From NCBI GenBank assembly GCA_035524795.1, contig DATKOF010000019.1:1-54088 (forward strand): 54,088 nucleotides of DNA, written 5' to 3'. Source of the stretch: DATKOF01 sp035524795. Lineage in GTDB: Bacteria > Pseudomonadota > Gammaproteobacteria > Burkholderiales > SG8-41. The position numbers and the translations under genes are program-made. Below, piece after piece: positions 7,713 to 16,139 of the stretch (the first letter of the stretch is position 1; each line of letters begins with the position of its first letter). The notes under the pieces were generated by a model that did no database searches, was not told the origin of the DNA, and was given only the letters and a program-made list of their open reading frames with translations.

Positions 7713-9039
7713 GATGCTGTTGCTGATCGTCGCGCTGTGTGCCGCGCTGCCGGCTGCGGCGTTGCCGCCGATCCAGACCTGGCAGACTGCGGCGGGCTCG
7801 CATGTCTATTTCGTGGAGACCCATGACCTGCCGATGCTCGACGTCAGCGTCGACTTTCCGGCCGGCTCGACGTTCGATACGCGCGCCAAATCGGGCGTCG
7901 CCGGATTAACCCAGCAAATGCTGCATCTCGGCGCAGGTGGACTCAGCGAAGACGACATTGCGCGCAAGATTGCCGATGTCGGTGCCGAGCTCGACGGCCA
8001 TTTCGATCTCGACCGCGGCGGAGTGTCGCTGCGCACGCTGACCAGCGGCGAGGAACTGGCACAGGCACTCGACGTGTTCTCGCGCGTGCTGCAATCGCCG
8101 GAATTTCCGGCCGCCGTCCTCGAGCGCGAGAAGGCGAGACTGGTCGCCGAGATCAAGGAAGCCGACACCAAGCCGGGCAGCATCGCAGAACGCAATTTCA
8201 ATCAGCTCGTCTACGGCGACCATCCTTACGCGCTGCGCGCGAGCGGCGAAGCGGACACGGTGCCGGCCGTTACGCGCGATGATCTGATCGCGTTCTACCG
8301 CGCGCATTATGCCGCCGACCGCGCGGTGATCGCGCTGATCGGCGATCTCGACCGCAAACAGGCGGAACAGATTGCCGACCGCCTGACCGCGCAACTGCCG
8401 CGCAGCAGCGACGCGCCGACGCAGGCGCCGCCGGTGCCGCCGCTTGCCCACGCCGAGACCAGGGTGATCCCGCATCCGGCGACCCAGGCCCACGTGCTGA
8501 TCGGCGCGCCCGGCATGAAACGCGGCGACCCCGATTATTTTTCGCTCTATGTCGGAAATTACGTGCTTGGCGGCGGCGGTTTCGTGTCGCGCATTCTGAC
8601 CGAGGTGCGCGAGAAGCGCGGGCTTGCCTATTCGGCCTACAGCTATTTCATGCCGATGCAGCAGGACGGCCCGTTCATGATCGGCCTGGAGACGCGCAAG
8701 GACCAGACCGCCGAGGCGCTTGCGGTAGCTCGCGCAACGCTCGAAAAATTCGTCGCTACGGGACCGACCGCGCAGGAACTGAAGGAGGCCAAGCAAAACA
8801 TCGTCGACGGCTTTCCGCTGCGCTTCGACAGCAACCGCAAGATACTCGAATACCTTGACGTGATCGGCTTCTATCATCTGCCGCTGACGTACATCGAAGA
8901 CTTTCCCGGCAACGTCGGAAAAGTCACGCTTGCGGACATCGACGATGCATTCAAACGCCGCGTCCACCCCGATCGCATGGTGACCGTGGTGGTCGGCCCC
9001 GAGCCGGCGGCGCTCGGTGCCGGCGGCAGCGCCAGATAA
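7702..9039 (+). CDS. M16 family peptidase-like protein, non-catalytic partner
   Basis: The 445 residues start with a signal peptide (MFARMLLLIVALCAALPAAA). The fold matches the upstream M16 peptidase, but where HXXEH is expected the sequence reads TQQMLHLG, so the zinc site is absent. The glycine-rich loop region (LGGGGFVSRILTEVREKRG) typical of M16 alpha subunits is present. It probably acts as the substrate-binding partner of the upstream catalytic subunit. ATG 7702 has GGAG ten bases upstream and overlaps the previous stop by 11 bp, indicating coupling. Confidence 0.92.
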   Translation: MFARMLLLIVALCAALPAAALPPIQTWQTAAGSHVYFVETHDLPMLDVSVDFPAGSTFDTRAKSGVAGLTQQMLHLGAGGLSEDDIARKIADVGAELDGHFDLDRGGVSLRTLTSGEELAQALDVFSRVLQSPEFPAAVLEREKARLVAEIKEADTKPGSIAERNFNQLVYGDHPYALRASGEADTVPAVTRDDLIAFYRAHYAADRAVIALIGDLDRKQAEQIADRLTAQLPRSSDAPTQAPPVPPLAHAETRVIPHPATQAHVLIGAPGMKRGDPDYFSLYVGNYVLGGGGFVSRILTEVREKRGLAYSAYSYFMPMQQDGPFMIGLETRKDQTAEALAVARATLEKFVATGPTAQELKEAKQNIVDGFPLRFDSNRKILEYLDVIGFYHLPLTYIEDFPGNVGKVTLADIDDAFKRRVHPDRMVTVVVGPEPAALGAGGSAR

Positions 9040-9058
9040 CCGTTCGCTCGGGCGGGCG

Positions 9059-9607
9059 ATGCCGGCCAACCGGGTGCGCATCGTCGGCGGCGTCTGGCGC
9101 AGCCGCATCCTGTCTTTCACGCCGCGTCCCGATCTGCGGCCGACGCCCGACCGCGTGCGCGAGACGCTGTTCAACTGGCTCGGCCAGGACCTGACCGGCA
9201 AAATCTGTCTTGACCTGTTCGCCGGCAGCGGCGCGCTCGGTTTCGAGGCGGCGTCGCGCGGCGCCGGGCGCGTGACCATGGTCGAGCGCGACGCGCGCGT
9301 GTTCGAGGCGCTGCGTGAAAACGCCGCGGTGCTCGACGCGCGGGCGGTGGAACTGCGGCGCGCCGACGCGCTGGAATTCCTGCGTGCCGACCGGGGCCGT
9401 TATGACGTCGTGTTCGTCGATCCGCCGTTCCGTTCCAACGCGCTGCCGCAGGTTCTGGCATTATTGCCGTCACGACTCGCGCCACAGGCGCTGGTCTACG
9501 TGGAAATGCCGCGCGCGGCGCCGGTTGCGGCCGGCTGGCAGGCGTGGCGCCACGGCCGCGCGGGGAGCGTCATCTATCAACTGCTGAAACGGACGGCGGA
9601 GGCATGA
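9059..9607 (+). CDS. rsmD: 16S rRNA (guanine-966-N2)-methyltransferase RsmD
   Basis: RsmD methylates G966 of 16S rRNA using SAM. The 182 residues include the SAM motif DLFAGSGALG (52-61) and the catalytic DPPF (121-124) typical of N2-guanine and N6-adenine methyltransferases. The N-terminal RIVGGVWRSRIL and RPTPDRVRETLFNW blocks are diagnostic. The start was placed at ATG 9059 because the conserved region begins there; the frame is open to 9017. It follows the M16 pair by 19 bp and overlaps coaD by 4 bp. Confidence 0.95.
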   Translation: MPANRVRIVGGVWRSRILSFTPRPDLRPTPDRVRETLFNWLGQDLTGKICLDLFAGSGALGFEAASRGAGRVTMVERDARVFEALRENAAVLDARAVELRRADALEFLRADRGRYDVVFVDPPFRSNALPQVLALLPSRLAPQALVYVEMPRAAPVAAGWQAWRHGRAGSVIYQLLKRTAEA

Positions 9608-10098
9608 ACATCAAGGCGGTCTATCCCGGCACTTTCGATCCGGTCACGCGCGGTCACGAAGATCTGGTGCGGCGCGCGGCCAAACTGTTCGATGAAGTCA
9701 TCATCGCGGTCGCCGCCAGCCATTCCAAACAGCCGTTCTTCACCCTCGACGAGCGCGTCGCGATGGCGCAACACGTGCTGGCCGACTGCCGCAACGTTAC
9801 GGTGGTCGGCTTTTCCGGACTGCTGATGCAGTTCGTGCGCGAGCACGACGCGCGCGTCGTGCTGCGCGGGCTGCGCGCGGTGTCGGACTTTGAATACGAG
9901 TTTCAGCTCGCCGGCATGAACCGCGGCCTGTATCCCGACGTCGAGACGGTGTTCCTGACGCCGGCCGAACAGTACATGTTCATCTCCGCTTCCATCGTGC
10001 GCGAAGTCGCGTCCCTCGGCGGCGATGTCGGGAAATTCGTGTCCGAGCACGTGGCGCAGCAGCTGCGCGCCAGGCTCCCGCCGAACGGCGGAAAATAA
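9604..10098 (+). CDS. coaD: Phosphopantetheine adenylyltransferase CoaD
   Basis: CoaD transfers AMP from ATP to 4'-phosphopantetheine, making dephospho-CoA in coenzyme A synthesis. At 164 residues it has the standard length. The nucleotidyltransferase motif is TRGH (residues 15-18) after YPGTFDP, and the second motif ISASIVRE is at 127-134. The start ATG overlaps the rsmD stop (ATGA), the usual rsmD-coaD arrangement. Confidence 0.97.
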   Translation: MNIKAVYPGTFDPVTRGHEDLVRRAAKLFDEVIIAVAASHSKQPFFTLDERVAMAQHVLADCRNVTVVGFSGLLMQFVREHDARVVLRGLRAVSDFEYEFQLAGMNRGLYPDVETVFLTPAEQYMFISASIVREVASLGGDVGKFVSEHVAQQLRARLPPNGGK

Positions 10099-10213
10099 CG
10101 GCGGCCGGCCATGAACCCGGACAGGCGGATTCCGCCGGCAGCAGCGGTTTCCGGCATGCGCCATCCGGACTATATCCCGCGCACCCGCGGTGTTTTCCGC
10201 GGAGCCATTTGCC

Positions 10214-10221
10214 TATAAAAT
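10214..10221 (+). promoter_or_regulatory. Possible -10 element of the HD-domain gene
   Basis: TATAAAAT lies 29 nt upstream of ATG 10250 in an otherwise GC-rich gap. No convincing -35 is seen at 17 bp (TGTTTT). It argues that translation starts downstream of it rather than at 10190. Confidence 0.35.
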
Positions 10222-10249
10222 CCGCATTTTTAACGAGCGTGTGGGTGCG

Positions 10250-11227
10250 ATGAGTTTTGGCAACCATTACGACGTCTCCAACAACGTCGACGTAACGGAT
10301 TCCAGGGCGGTCAGCGCGGCCGTCATCCAGATTTTCCGCGAGCTCTACCCCGGCGCCCCCGATTCGAGAATCGACCAGGTGTTTCGCGACCTTGAGTCGC
10401 TCTACCACGGAAAATTTCCCGGATTCCACGCCTGCGACACCCCCTATCACGACATTCAGCACGTGCTGAATGTGACGCTGGCGATGGCGCGCCTGATGGA
10501 CGGCTACGAACGCTCGCAGGCGGGAGCGGAGCGATTGGAAGCGACGCATTTCTGTCTCGGCATCGTCACCGCACTGTTTCACGACTGCGGCTACGTGCGC
10601 AGGCTGGACGACGTGGAACACCGCAATGGCGCTGAAATGACGCTGACGCACGTGTCGCGCGGAGCCGATTTTCTGAAGGCGTATCTGCCGATGATCGGCA
10701 TGGCCGACATGGCCGGGATCGCCGCCGCACTGGTCCACTTTACCGGCTATGAAATCCCGGTGGCGCAGATTGTGGTGCCGTCGTTGCGCTATCGGCTGCT
10801 CGGTTCCCTGCTCGGTTCGGCCGATATCATCGCGCAGATGTCAGACCGCTGCTATCTGGAGAAGTGCCGCGACCGGCTGTATCCCGAATTTGTCGCGGCC
10901 GGCATCGCGCGCAAACGGCTGCCGTCCGGCAAGGAGGACATAGTATTCGAGTCAGGCGACGATCTGGTGATGAAAACGCCGAAATTTTATGCGGGTGCGG
11001 CGCGCCGCCTCGACGAGGATCTCGGCGCGGGCTATCAGTACATCAGCCACCATTTCGGCGACGGGCACGATCCCTACCTGAAGGAAATATCCAGAAACGT
11101 CGAGTTCGCGCAATCCATCAATCGCAGCAGCGATACTTCGACGCTGAAGCGCATTCCGCCGAGAACGCTGGCGGCGGATAACGGTGCGATCACGGCGCCC
11201 GGCGACGCCGGCCGGGCTTCGACTTGA
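10250..11227 (+). CDS. HD-domain protein resembling class I cyclic-nucleotide phosphodiesterases
   Basis: The 325 residues include YHDIQHVLNV (residues 66-75) and ALFHDCGYVRR (109-118). Together they match the metal-binding signature of HD phosphohydrolases, and most closely the pattern H-[ND]-x-x-H-x-x-x-V followed by HD seen in PDEase class I catalytic domains. Metal ligands would be H67, H71, H111 and D112. No signal peptide or membrane segment is visible, so it is probably cytoplasmic. A cyclic-nucleotide substrate is inferred from motif similarity only. The start was set at ATG 10250, downstream of a candidate -10 box. It is convergent with the methyltransferase-like gene. Confidence 0.75.
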   Translation: MSFGNHYDVSNNVDVTDSRAVSAAVIQIFRELYPGAPDSRIDQVFRDLESLYHGKFPGFHACDTPYHDIQHVLNVTLAMARLMDGYERSQAGAERLEATHFCLGIVTALFHDCGYVRRLDDVEHRNGAEMTLTHVSRGADFLKAYLPMIGMADMAGIAAALVHFTGYEIPVAQIVVPSLRYRLLGSLLGSADIIAQMSDRCYLEKCRDRLYPEFVAAGIARKRLPSGKEDIVFESGDDLVMKTPKFYAGAARRLDEDLGAGYQYISHHFGDGHDPYLKEISRNVEFAQSINRSSDTSTLKRIPPRTLAADNGAITAPGDAGRAST

Positions 11228-11240
11228 CAGGCCGTTGCGG

Positions 11241-12002
11241 TCAGTCCGGCCGCGACGGCTCCAGACATTTCCACGCCTCATCCTCGAGCACGCGCACGAC
11301 TGCGACGCCGGAAGAAAACGGAAAGTCCACGATCTCGAAAGCGTCCTTTTCTCGTCGCACCGATGTGAGCCATCGCTTGACGCCGGCGTGCCGCACCATT
11401 TCACGCACGTAGATATTGGTGTCGTGCAGCAGCAGATAGGAGTTTTTCCCCGCATGGCGCAGGCATGACAGGAAATCCTGCCTGACGTCCTGATAGGCGT
11501 GGCTGCCGTCGATGAAGGCGATGTCGATCGGCGGCAGGCCGCGCCCGGCGTAGCGCGCGAAGAATTCGTCGCTGCGCATCCGGTGATGCGTGACCAGCGA
11601 TTCGACTCCGAAGCGGGCGAAATGCTCTTCGACCCGCCCCGGGTCGTCCCACTGCGAAGTGCCGCCGACCGTCTTGAACGGCCCGTCGGTCAGCACCGAA
11701 TAGGAGGGGTCGACAAAGGTGAGCCGCCCCGCCGTGTTGTCTTTCAGGCCGAGTGCAAGGCAGACCACGCTGAAGCCGAAACCTGAGCCGATGACGACGA
11801 CGTGCTTCGGGCGCAGCATGCGCACCAGGCCATAATAGAGAAAGCCGAAACCGAGATTCAGTTCGTCGGGGTCTTCGTGATGCCCGAGCGGCCGCGCGTG
11901 CTGGAAGATGGCGTGGATCAGATCGGGGGTGAGACTGAAGCCGCGGGACGACGGTTGATCCGGCGCGGACGGCAGCAAGCGCAGCAGTTTCGCAATCGCC
12001 AT
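11241..12002 (-). CDS. Class I SAM-dependent methyltransferase-like protein
   Basis: The 253 residues carry a Rossmann SAM motif at about 68-86 (VVVIGSGFGFSVVCLALGL), an acidic strand-2 position (FVDPS) and IDGSHAYQDVRQD. The last is typical of the Methyltransf_24 family, where a D-G-SH-Y motif follows the nucleotide fold. The substrate is unknown. ATG 12002 is preceded by AGGACA at a suitable distance; an upstream start at 12035 is less likely. It is convergent with the HD-domain gene, with 13 bp between stops. Confidence 0.75.
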   Translation of the reverse strand: MAIAKLLRLLPSAPDQPSSRGFSLTPDLIHAIFQHARPLGHHEDPDELNLGFGFLYYGLVRMLRPKHVVVIGSGFGFSVVCLALGLKDNTAGRLTFVDPSYSVLTDGPFKTVGGTSQWDDPGRVEEHFARFGVESLVTHHRMRSDEFFARYAGRGLPPIDIAFIDGSHAYQDVRQDFLSCLRHAGKNSYLLLHDTNIYVREMVRHAGVKRWLTSVRREKDAFEIVDFPFSSGVAVVRVLEDEAWKCLEPSRPD

Positions 12003-12191
12003 CAGGTTGTCCTGTCGTGGAAGTGGTGGCGCCAAATCTACGGTGATTTTGTTACGGTTTCTTTTCCATTTTCAGCGGCGGGACGCCGGAACCCCGCATC
12101 AGTGAACATCCCGATGCCGGCCGGGCAATGTTGATCCCGGCTTCGATCGCACGCGAAGTCGCGCTGCCCAGCGGCGATCGGTGCATTTGAT

Positions 12192-13007
12192 CTAGGATTG
12201 GCAAGTCGTGCAATAAAAAGTCGAGCGCTGTCCCTGCCGCAGTTCGCGGATCGGCGCGCCGCAATTGAAGCAGGGCTGCTGCGCGCGGCCGTAAACCATG
12301 AAGCGCTCCTGAAAATTGCCGGCGAGGCCGTCGCTGTTCACGTAATCGCGCAGGCTCGAGCCTCCGGCGTCGATCGCCAGTTTCAACGTTTCCCGGATTT
12401 TCCCGGCGAGCAATTGGCAGCGCGCGAGGCCGATACGGCGCGCCGGCGTCTTCGGGTTGATGCCGGCGCGAAACAGCGCCTCGTTGGCGTAGATGTTGCC
12501 GATGCCGGCGACGAGATGGCTGTCCATCAGCGCATTCTTGACCGCGCCGCTGCGGTTGCGCGTCTGCCCGTACAGCCACGCGCCATCGAAATCGGGGCCG
12601 AACGGCTCGGGGCCGATGTCGCGCAGCAGCGCATGGGTCAGCGGATCGCCGTGGTGCCACAGCACCAGCCCGAAGCGGCGCGGATCGCGCAGCCGCACCG
12701 CGGCGCCGCTGGCCAGCACGAGGTCGAAATGATCGTGAGACTGCGGCGGCGTTGCGGCGTCCACCAGCCACAGCCGCCCCGACATGCCGAGATGCACGAT
12801 CAGCGCGCCGTGGCCGAGGTCGATCAGCAGATATTTGCCGCGCCGATTGATGGCGCGCACCGTCGCGCCGGCGACGCGCTGCGCCAGCATGCGCGGCACC
12901 GGCTGGCGCAGCGCGCGCTGGCGCACGATCGCGGTTGCGATACGCGCGCCTTCGAGATGCGGGCGCAGGCCGCGGCAGGTGGTCTCGACTTCCGGCAGTT
13001 CAGGCAT
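12192..13007 (-). CDS. mutM: Formamidopyrimidine-DNA glycosylase MutM (Fpg)
   Basis: This bifunctional glycosylase/AP lyase removes 8-oxoguanine and formamidopyrimidines from DNA. The 271 residues begin PELPEVETT after Met, so the catalytic P2 and E3 are present. K58 lies in RRGKYLL and the loop MSGRL follows. The C-terminal zinc finger has C-x2-C and C-x2-C (CFNCG and CTTC). The 189 bp between it and the next gene downstream hold nothing I can assign. Confidence 0.97.
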   Translation of the reverse strand: MPELPEVETTCRGLRPHLEGARIATAIVRQRALRQPVPRMLAQRVAGATVRAINRRGKYLLIDLGHGALIVHLGMSGRLWLVDAATPPQSHDHFDLVLASGAAVRLRDPRRFGLVLWHHGDPLTHALLRDIGPEPFGPDFDGAWLYGQTRNRSGAVKNALMDSHLVAGIGNIYANEALFRAGINPKTPARRIGLARCQLLAGKIRETLKLAIDAGGSSLRDYVNSDGLAGNFQERFMVYGRAQQPCFNCGAPIRELRQGQRSTFYCTTCQS

Positions 13008-13024
13008 GATAAAACCCGAGCAAC

Positions 13025-13105
13025 CGCAGATGAACGCAGATGAACGCAGAACAGGACATGAAGCCCGGTTGAGGGATCATCTGTGTTCATCCATGTTTAT
13101 CTGTG
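13025..13105. repeat. Opposed decamer-repeat element
   Basis: The left arm has CGCAGATGAA twice and a degenerate third unit (13025-13054). The right arm has three complementary 10-bp units (ATCATCTGTG, TTCATCCATG, TTTATCTGTG; 13076-13105). Overall it is an imperfect inverted repeat with a ~21-nt centre. The right arm encodes the last codons (Q-I-N-M-D-E-H-R) and stop of the DUF4340 gene. Confidence 0.75.
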
Positions 13106-13946
13106 GTTCCAAAGCAGCGCCTGGCGGCGCCAGCAGGCGGCGCGCGATGTCGTCGGTGAACTGATAGGCGAGCGCAGGTTGATCGTCGCGCAGCAGCGTC
13201 AATTGCGGCGAGTGCTGCAGAATCCCGAGTGTCAGCGTGCGGCCGTCCTGCAGTCTGACCTTGATGGTTTCCGGCGCCGGGTTCTTGCCCGCCGGGCGCA
13301 TGGCGAGCGCGGAAGCATAACGCCAGTCGTCGACCCAGCGGTCGATGTCGTCCTGGCTCAGCGCGGTCCGCGGCGAAGGCGACAGCGTCCATCTGCCGTC
13401 GTACTGTGTAAGTCTGAAATCCGGGAACTCGAACGCGACCGGCGTTTCGTTTTCCGCGAACAACTGCCGGCTGACCAGTTGCGTAACGTCGCGCGGCAGC
13501 GCCAGGCCGTAGGACGGCTTGCACAGATAGACGTAACCCTGTGTCAATACGTACTGCTCGCGGGTCAGCTCGTTGACCATGCCGAAATCGAAAGTCTGGC
13601 CATCGACTGTCAGCCGCAGCAGCGGCGGCGTCAGGTTGAAGCGCCCGAGGTCTGCCGCCGGCAGCCGGTCCCTGGCAGTTGCGCCGAGCACCGCCAGCAT
13701 GCGCTGCACCTGGAATCCGTCCACGCGTGCCGCCAGCGGTGTGGTGATGTTCCAGCCGGCCGCGCTGCGCGCGAGCGCGAGCGGCGCGCCGCCAGCGGGT
13801 TCGATCCTGATGCTCGTGACGTCGGCGGCTTTCAGCGCTGACAGCGGATAATCGGGCGCGTCGCGGTGCGGGTGGAACCAGGCGAACAGCGCGAGCGCGG
13901 CAACCAGCGCCAGCAACGCGGCGTTGATCCGGAATAATCGTCCCAT
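13077..13946 (-). CDS. DUF4340 domain-containing protein of a Gld-like ABC locus
   Basis: The 289 residues begin with one N-terminal membrane segment (about 6-24, INAALLALVAALALFAWF). A mostly beta periplasmic region follows, with repeated short strands (SIRIEPAGGAPLALAR, WNITTPLAARVDGFQVQRML) typical of DUF4340. Genes of this family sit next to GldG-like and ABC-2 permease genes, as here. The job of the complex is unknown. Its final residues and stop lie in the right arm of a decamer-repeat element, so the original C-terminus may have differed. It lies 62 bp downstream of the GldG-like gene, across a hairpin. Confidence 0.8.
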   Translation of the reverse strand: MGRLFRINAALLALVAALALFAWFHPHRDAPDYPLSALKAADVTSIRIEPAGGAPLALARSAAGWNITTPLAARVDGFQVQRMLAVLGATARDRLPAADLGRFNLTPPLLRLTVDGQTFDFGMVNELTREQYVLTQGYVYLCKPSYGLALPRDVTQLVSRQLFAENETPVAFEFPDFRLTQYDGRWTLSPSPRTALSQDDIDRWVDDWRYASALAMRPAGKNPAPETIKVRLQDGRTLTLGILQHSPQLTLLRDDQPALAYQFTDDIARRLLAPPGAALEPQINMDEHR

Positions 13947-13966
13947 GGCCGGTTATCAGAACGAAA

Positions 13967-14009
13967 GCATCAATGAAAAACGTCGCGAGCAGCAGTTTTT
14001 CATTGATGC
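13967..14009. repeat. 14-bp perfect inverted repeat between GldG-like and DUF4340 genes
   Basis: GCATCAATGAAAAA (13967-13980) is exactly complementary to 13996-14009, with a 15-nt loop. It starts at the first base of the GldG-like stop codon. In the direction of transcription it is followed by only a weak T tract, so it is not a typical terminator. It could be an mRNA processing or stabilising hairpin, or a remnant of an insertion. Confidence 0.65.
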
Positions 14010-15364
14010 TAGGCCCGACGGCGGCGCCACCAGATCGCGAACCCGGTGCCGGCGAACGTCAGCGGCAGAAAGATCAGGAAGCCGTAGAGCAGAAAATACT
14101 GGGCGCCGCGACCGAGCTGCAGCTCGCCGTCGACGGTCGACCGCGGTTGCAGCGTGATCAGGTTTTCATCGCTGGCGAGCCAGTTGATGATGTTGACACC
14201 GAGATCGATGTTGCCGCCGTTGCCGAGGAAGGTGTTGGACAGGAAATTGCCGGTGCCGACCACCACCACGCGCTGGGCGCGGTCCTCGACGCTGCGTTCG
14301 AGCGCGACCGCGACGTTGATCGGCCCCGGCACGTCGCGCGCCTTGTTGAAAGTGACCTGGTTGTCGAGCTTGCCGGTTTCGACCCAGCCGTGCGGTGCAA
14401 CCTCGACCAGCCGGGTGACACGCCAGTCGCCGCCTTCATTGGCCTCGATCTGGCGCGCGAACGGGAATACGCTGTTCAGATGGAAGTCGGTGGTGATCGG
14501 ATGACGGGGGTCGTAGCTGGCCGCGATCGCCATTGCCGGCGACGCGTTGAACTGCTGCGCAGCAGGGTCGACGACCACGCCGGGGCCGAGCACCAGCCCG
14601 AGCGTTTCGGCCAGCGGCTGCAGGCCGTGCAGCGGTTCGGGGTCGATCAGCCACAGCAGATTGCCGCCGCTCTGCACATAGCGCCCGATCTTTTCGACCT
14701 CGGCCGGCTGCAGGTCGACCTGCGGACCGGCGATGATCAGCAGCGCGGCATTGGCCGGCACCTCCTGCGCGATTTCGAGATTAAGCTCGGAAGTCTTGAA
14801 GCCTTTGGCCACGAGCTGCTTGCCAAACTCGCCGAGATCGTGGTTGGCGATGCCGTTGATGCGACGCTCGCCATGGCCGATCAGCGCCATCACCAGCCGC
14901 TCGCCCGAGCGCGCGAGCCGCATCAATGCGTTGACGAAAGCCTGTTCGTTGTAGTCGATCAGATGCTCGGTCCGGCGGTTGTACTCGATCACCATCTCGC
15001 CGTTGGCGCGGATGCCGGCTGCCTGCGTCCGCTGCGGGTCTTCGCGCGGATCGACGAAGGCATAGCCAAGATCGGGCTTGGCGCGCTGGTACGGCGTGAG
15101 AAAATCCTGCGCCAGCTTGTGCAAATCGCCGCTGCGCGCGTTCTGGCGCGTCGCGAATATCGTGATGCGAATCGGACCGGCGAGCTTGCCGAGCAGTTCG
15201 CGCGTTTGCTGTGACAGCGTGTTGCGCGCGTTCTGCGTGAGGTCGCGCTCGTAACGGTACTGATGGGCGAAAAACGCGAGCAGCGCGACCAGCGCCGCGA
15301 GCAGCAAAACGAAAACACCGTTTTGCGCGCGCAGCCGCCAGCGCATTTTAGTGGCGCTGTCCAT
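14009..15364 (-). CDS. GldG-like ABC-type auxiliary membrane protein
   Basis: The 451 residues have an N-terminal membrane segment (about 14-32) and a large extracytoplasmic region containing PIRITIFATRQN, VIEYNRRTEHLIDYNEQAFVN-type sequence and a glutamine-amidotransferase-like domain (LLIIAGPQVDLQPAEVEKIGRY). A C-terminal membrane segment (YFLLYGFLIFLPLTF) and a basic tail follow. This is the layout of GldG/DUF4350 proteins. It follows the permease with one base between stop and start and is preceded by GGAGCC. In Bacteroidetes the homologues serve gliding. In proteobacteria the role is not known. Confidence 0.85.
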   Translation of the reverse strand: MDSATKMRWRLRAQNGVFVLLLAALVALLAFFAHQYRYERDLTQNARNTLSQQTRELLGKLAGPIRITIFATRQNARSGDLHKLAQDFLTPYQRAKPDLGYAFVDPREDPQRTQAAGIRANGEMVIEYNRRTEHLIDYNEQAFVNALMRLARSGERLVMALIGHGERRINGIANHDLGEFGKQLVAKGFKTSELNLEIAQEVPANAALLIIAGPQVDLQPAEVEKIGRYVQSGGNLLWLIDPEPLHGLQPLAETLGLVLGPGVVVDPAAQQFNASPAMAIAASYDPRHPITTDFHLNSVFPFARQIEANEGGDWRVTRLVEVAPHGWVETGKLDNQVTFNKARDVPGPINVAVALERSVEDRAQRVVVVGTGNFLSNTFLGNGGNIDLGVNIINWLASDENLITLQPRSTVDGELQLGRGAQYFLLYGFLIFLPLTFAGTGFAIWWRRRRA

Positions 15365-15365
15365 C

Positions 15366-16139
15366 TCAGGCTCCGAGCCGCGCCGCGTCGAGGCGACGGA
15401 TCGTCAGCGTCAGAAAGGCGATCACCAGCAACAGCAGACACACCGCGCTGTAGCTGTCGAACATTCCACGCGCGAACGGATCAAAATTATTAAGGGGGGA
15501 CAGCACCTGGACGAAATCGGCCGCCACCGTCCAGCCGTGCTCACGCAGGCCGTCGGCCGCGTTCACTCCGACCAGCAGCAGCATGATGAGCAGTGACCCG
15601 AAACCGATCAGCGCCGCGATGATCGGCTGCGCGGTCAGGGCCGACGCGTAGAATCCGACCGCGGCGAAGCTCGCGGTCAGCAGCACGCTGCCGATCAGCA
15701 GGCTTGCCAGCAAGCCGAAATCGAGGCGGCCACCGAGCAGCAATGCCAGCGGCATCAGCGTGATGATGCCGATTGCGAGCAGCAGAAACAACATGAGCCC
15801 CAGAAATTTTCCGAGCACGATTTCGGTGATCGACAGCGGCGCCGATACCAGCAGCACCATGGTCTGGTTGCGGCGCTCTTCGGCGATCAACCGCATCGCG
15901 AGCAGCGGCACCGCGAACAGCATGACCACCGCGAGCGTCGCATAGACCGGCGCCGCGACCAGCGCGGTGACGCCGGGCGCATTCGGCGTCTCCGCCAGCT
16001 GCGGCTGCAGTTCCACGAAATCGTCGATCCGCTGCAGGAATCCGTAGCTGACGATCAGCTGCGTCAGCGTCAGCACGATCCACGCCAGCGGCGAGGCGAA
16101 CAGCGCCTTCAGTTCCTTGGCGGCGATGGTGAATATCAT
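15366..16139 (-). CDS. ABC-2 type permease (GldF-like)
   Basis: The 257 residues contain six hydrophobic segments, beginning with LAWIVLTLTQLIVSYGFL and ending with AVCLLLLVIAFLTLTI. The motif RLIAEERRNQTMVLLVSAPLS between the second and third segments is the coupling-helix signature of GldF and NosY-type permeases. The start overlaps the ATPase stop by 4 bp. With the ATPase and GldG-like protein it should form an export-type ABC complex in the inner membrane. The substrate is unknown. Confidence 0.9.
   Translation of the reverse strand: MIFTIAAKELKALFASPLAWIVLTLTQLIVSYGFLQRIDDFVELQPQLAETPNAPGVTALVAAPVYATLAVVMLFAVPLLAMRLIAEERRNQTMVLLVSAPLSITEIVLGKFLGLMLFLLLAIGIITLMPLALLLGGRLDFGLLASLLIGSVLLTASFAAVGFYASALTAQPIIAALIGFGSLLIMLLLVGVNAADGLREHGWTVAADFVQVLSPLNNFDPFARGMFDSYSAVCLLLLVIAFLTLTIRRLDAARLGA

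Noticed and set aside
12003..12191. Small gene or RNA between mutM and the methyltransferase-like gene
   Set aside because: No ORF with a start signal, no hairpin with a T tract and no tRNA-like fold could be found in the 189 bp.
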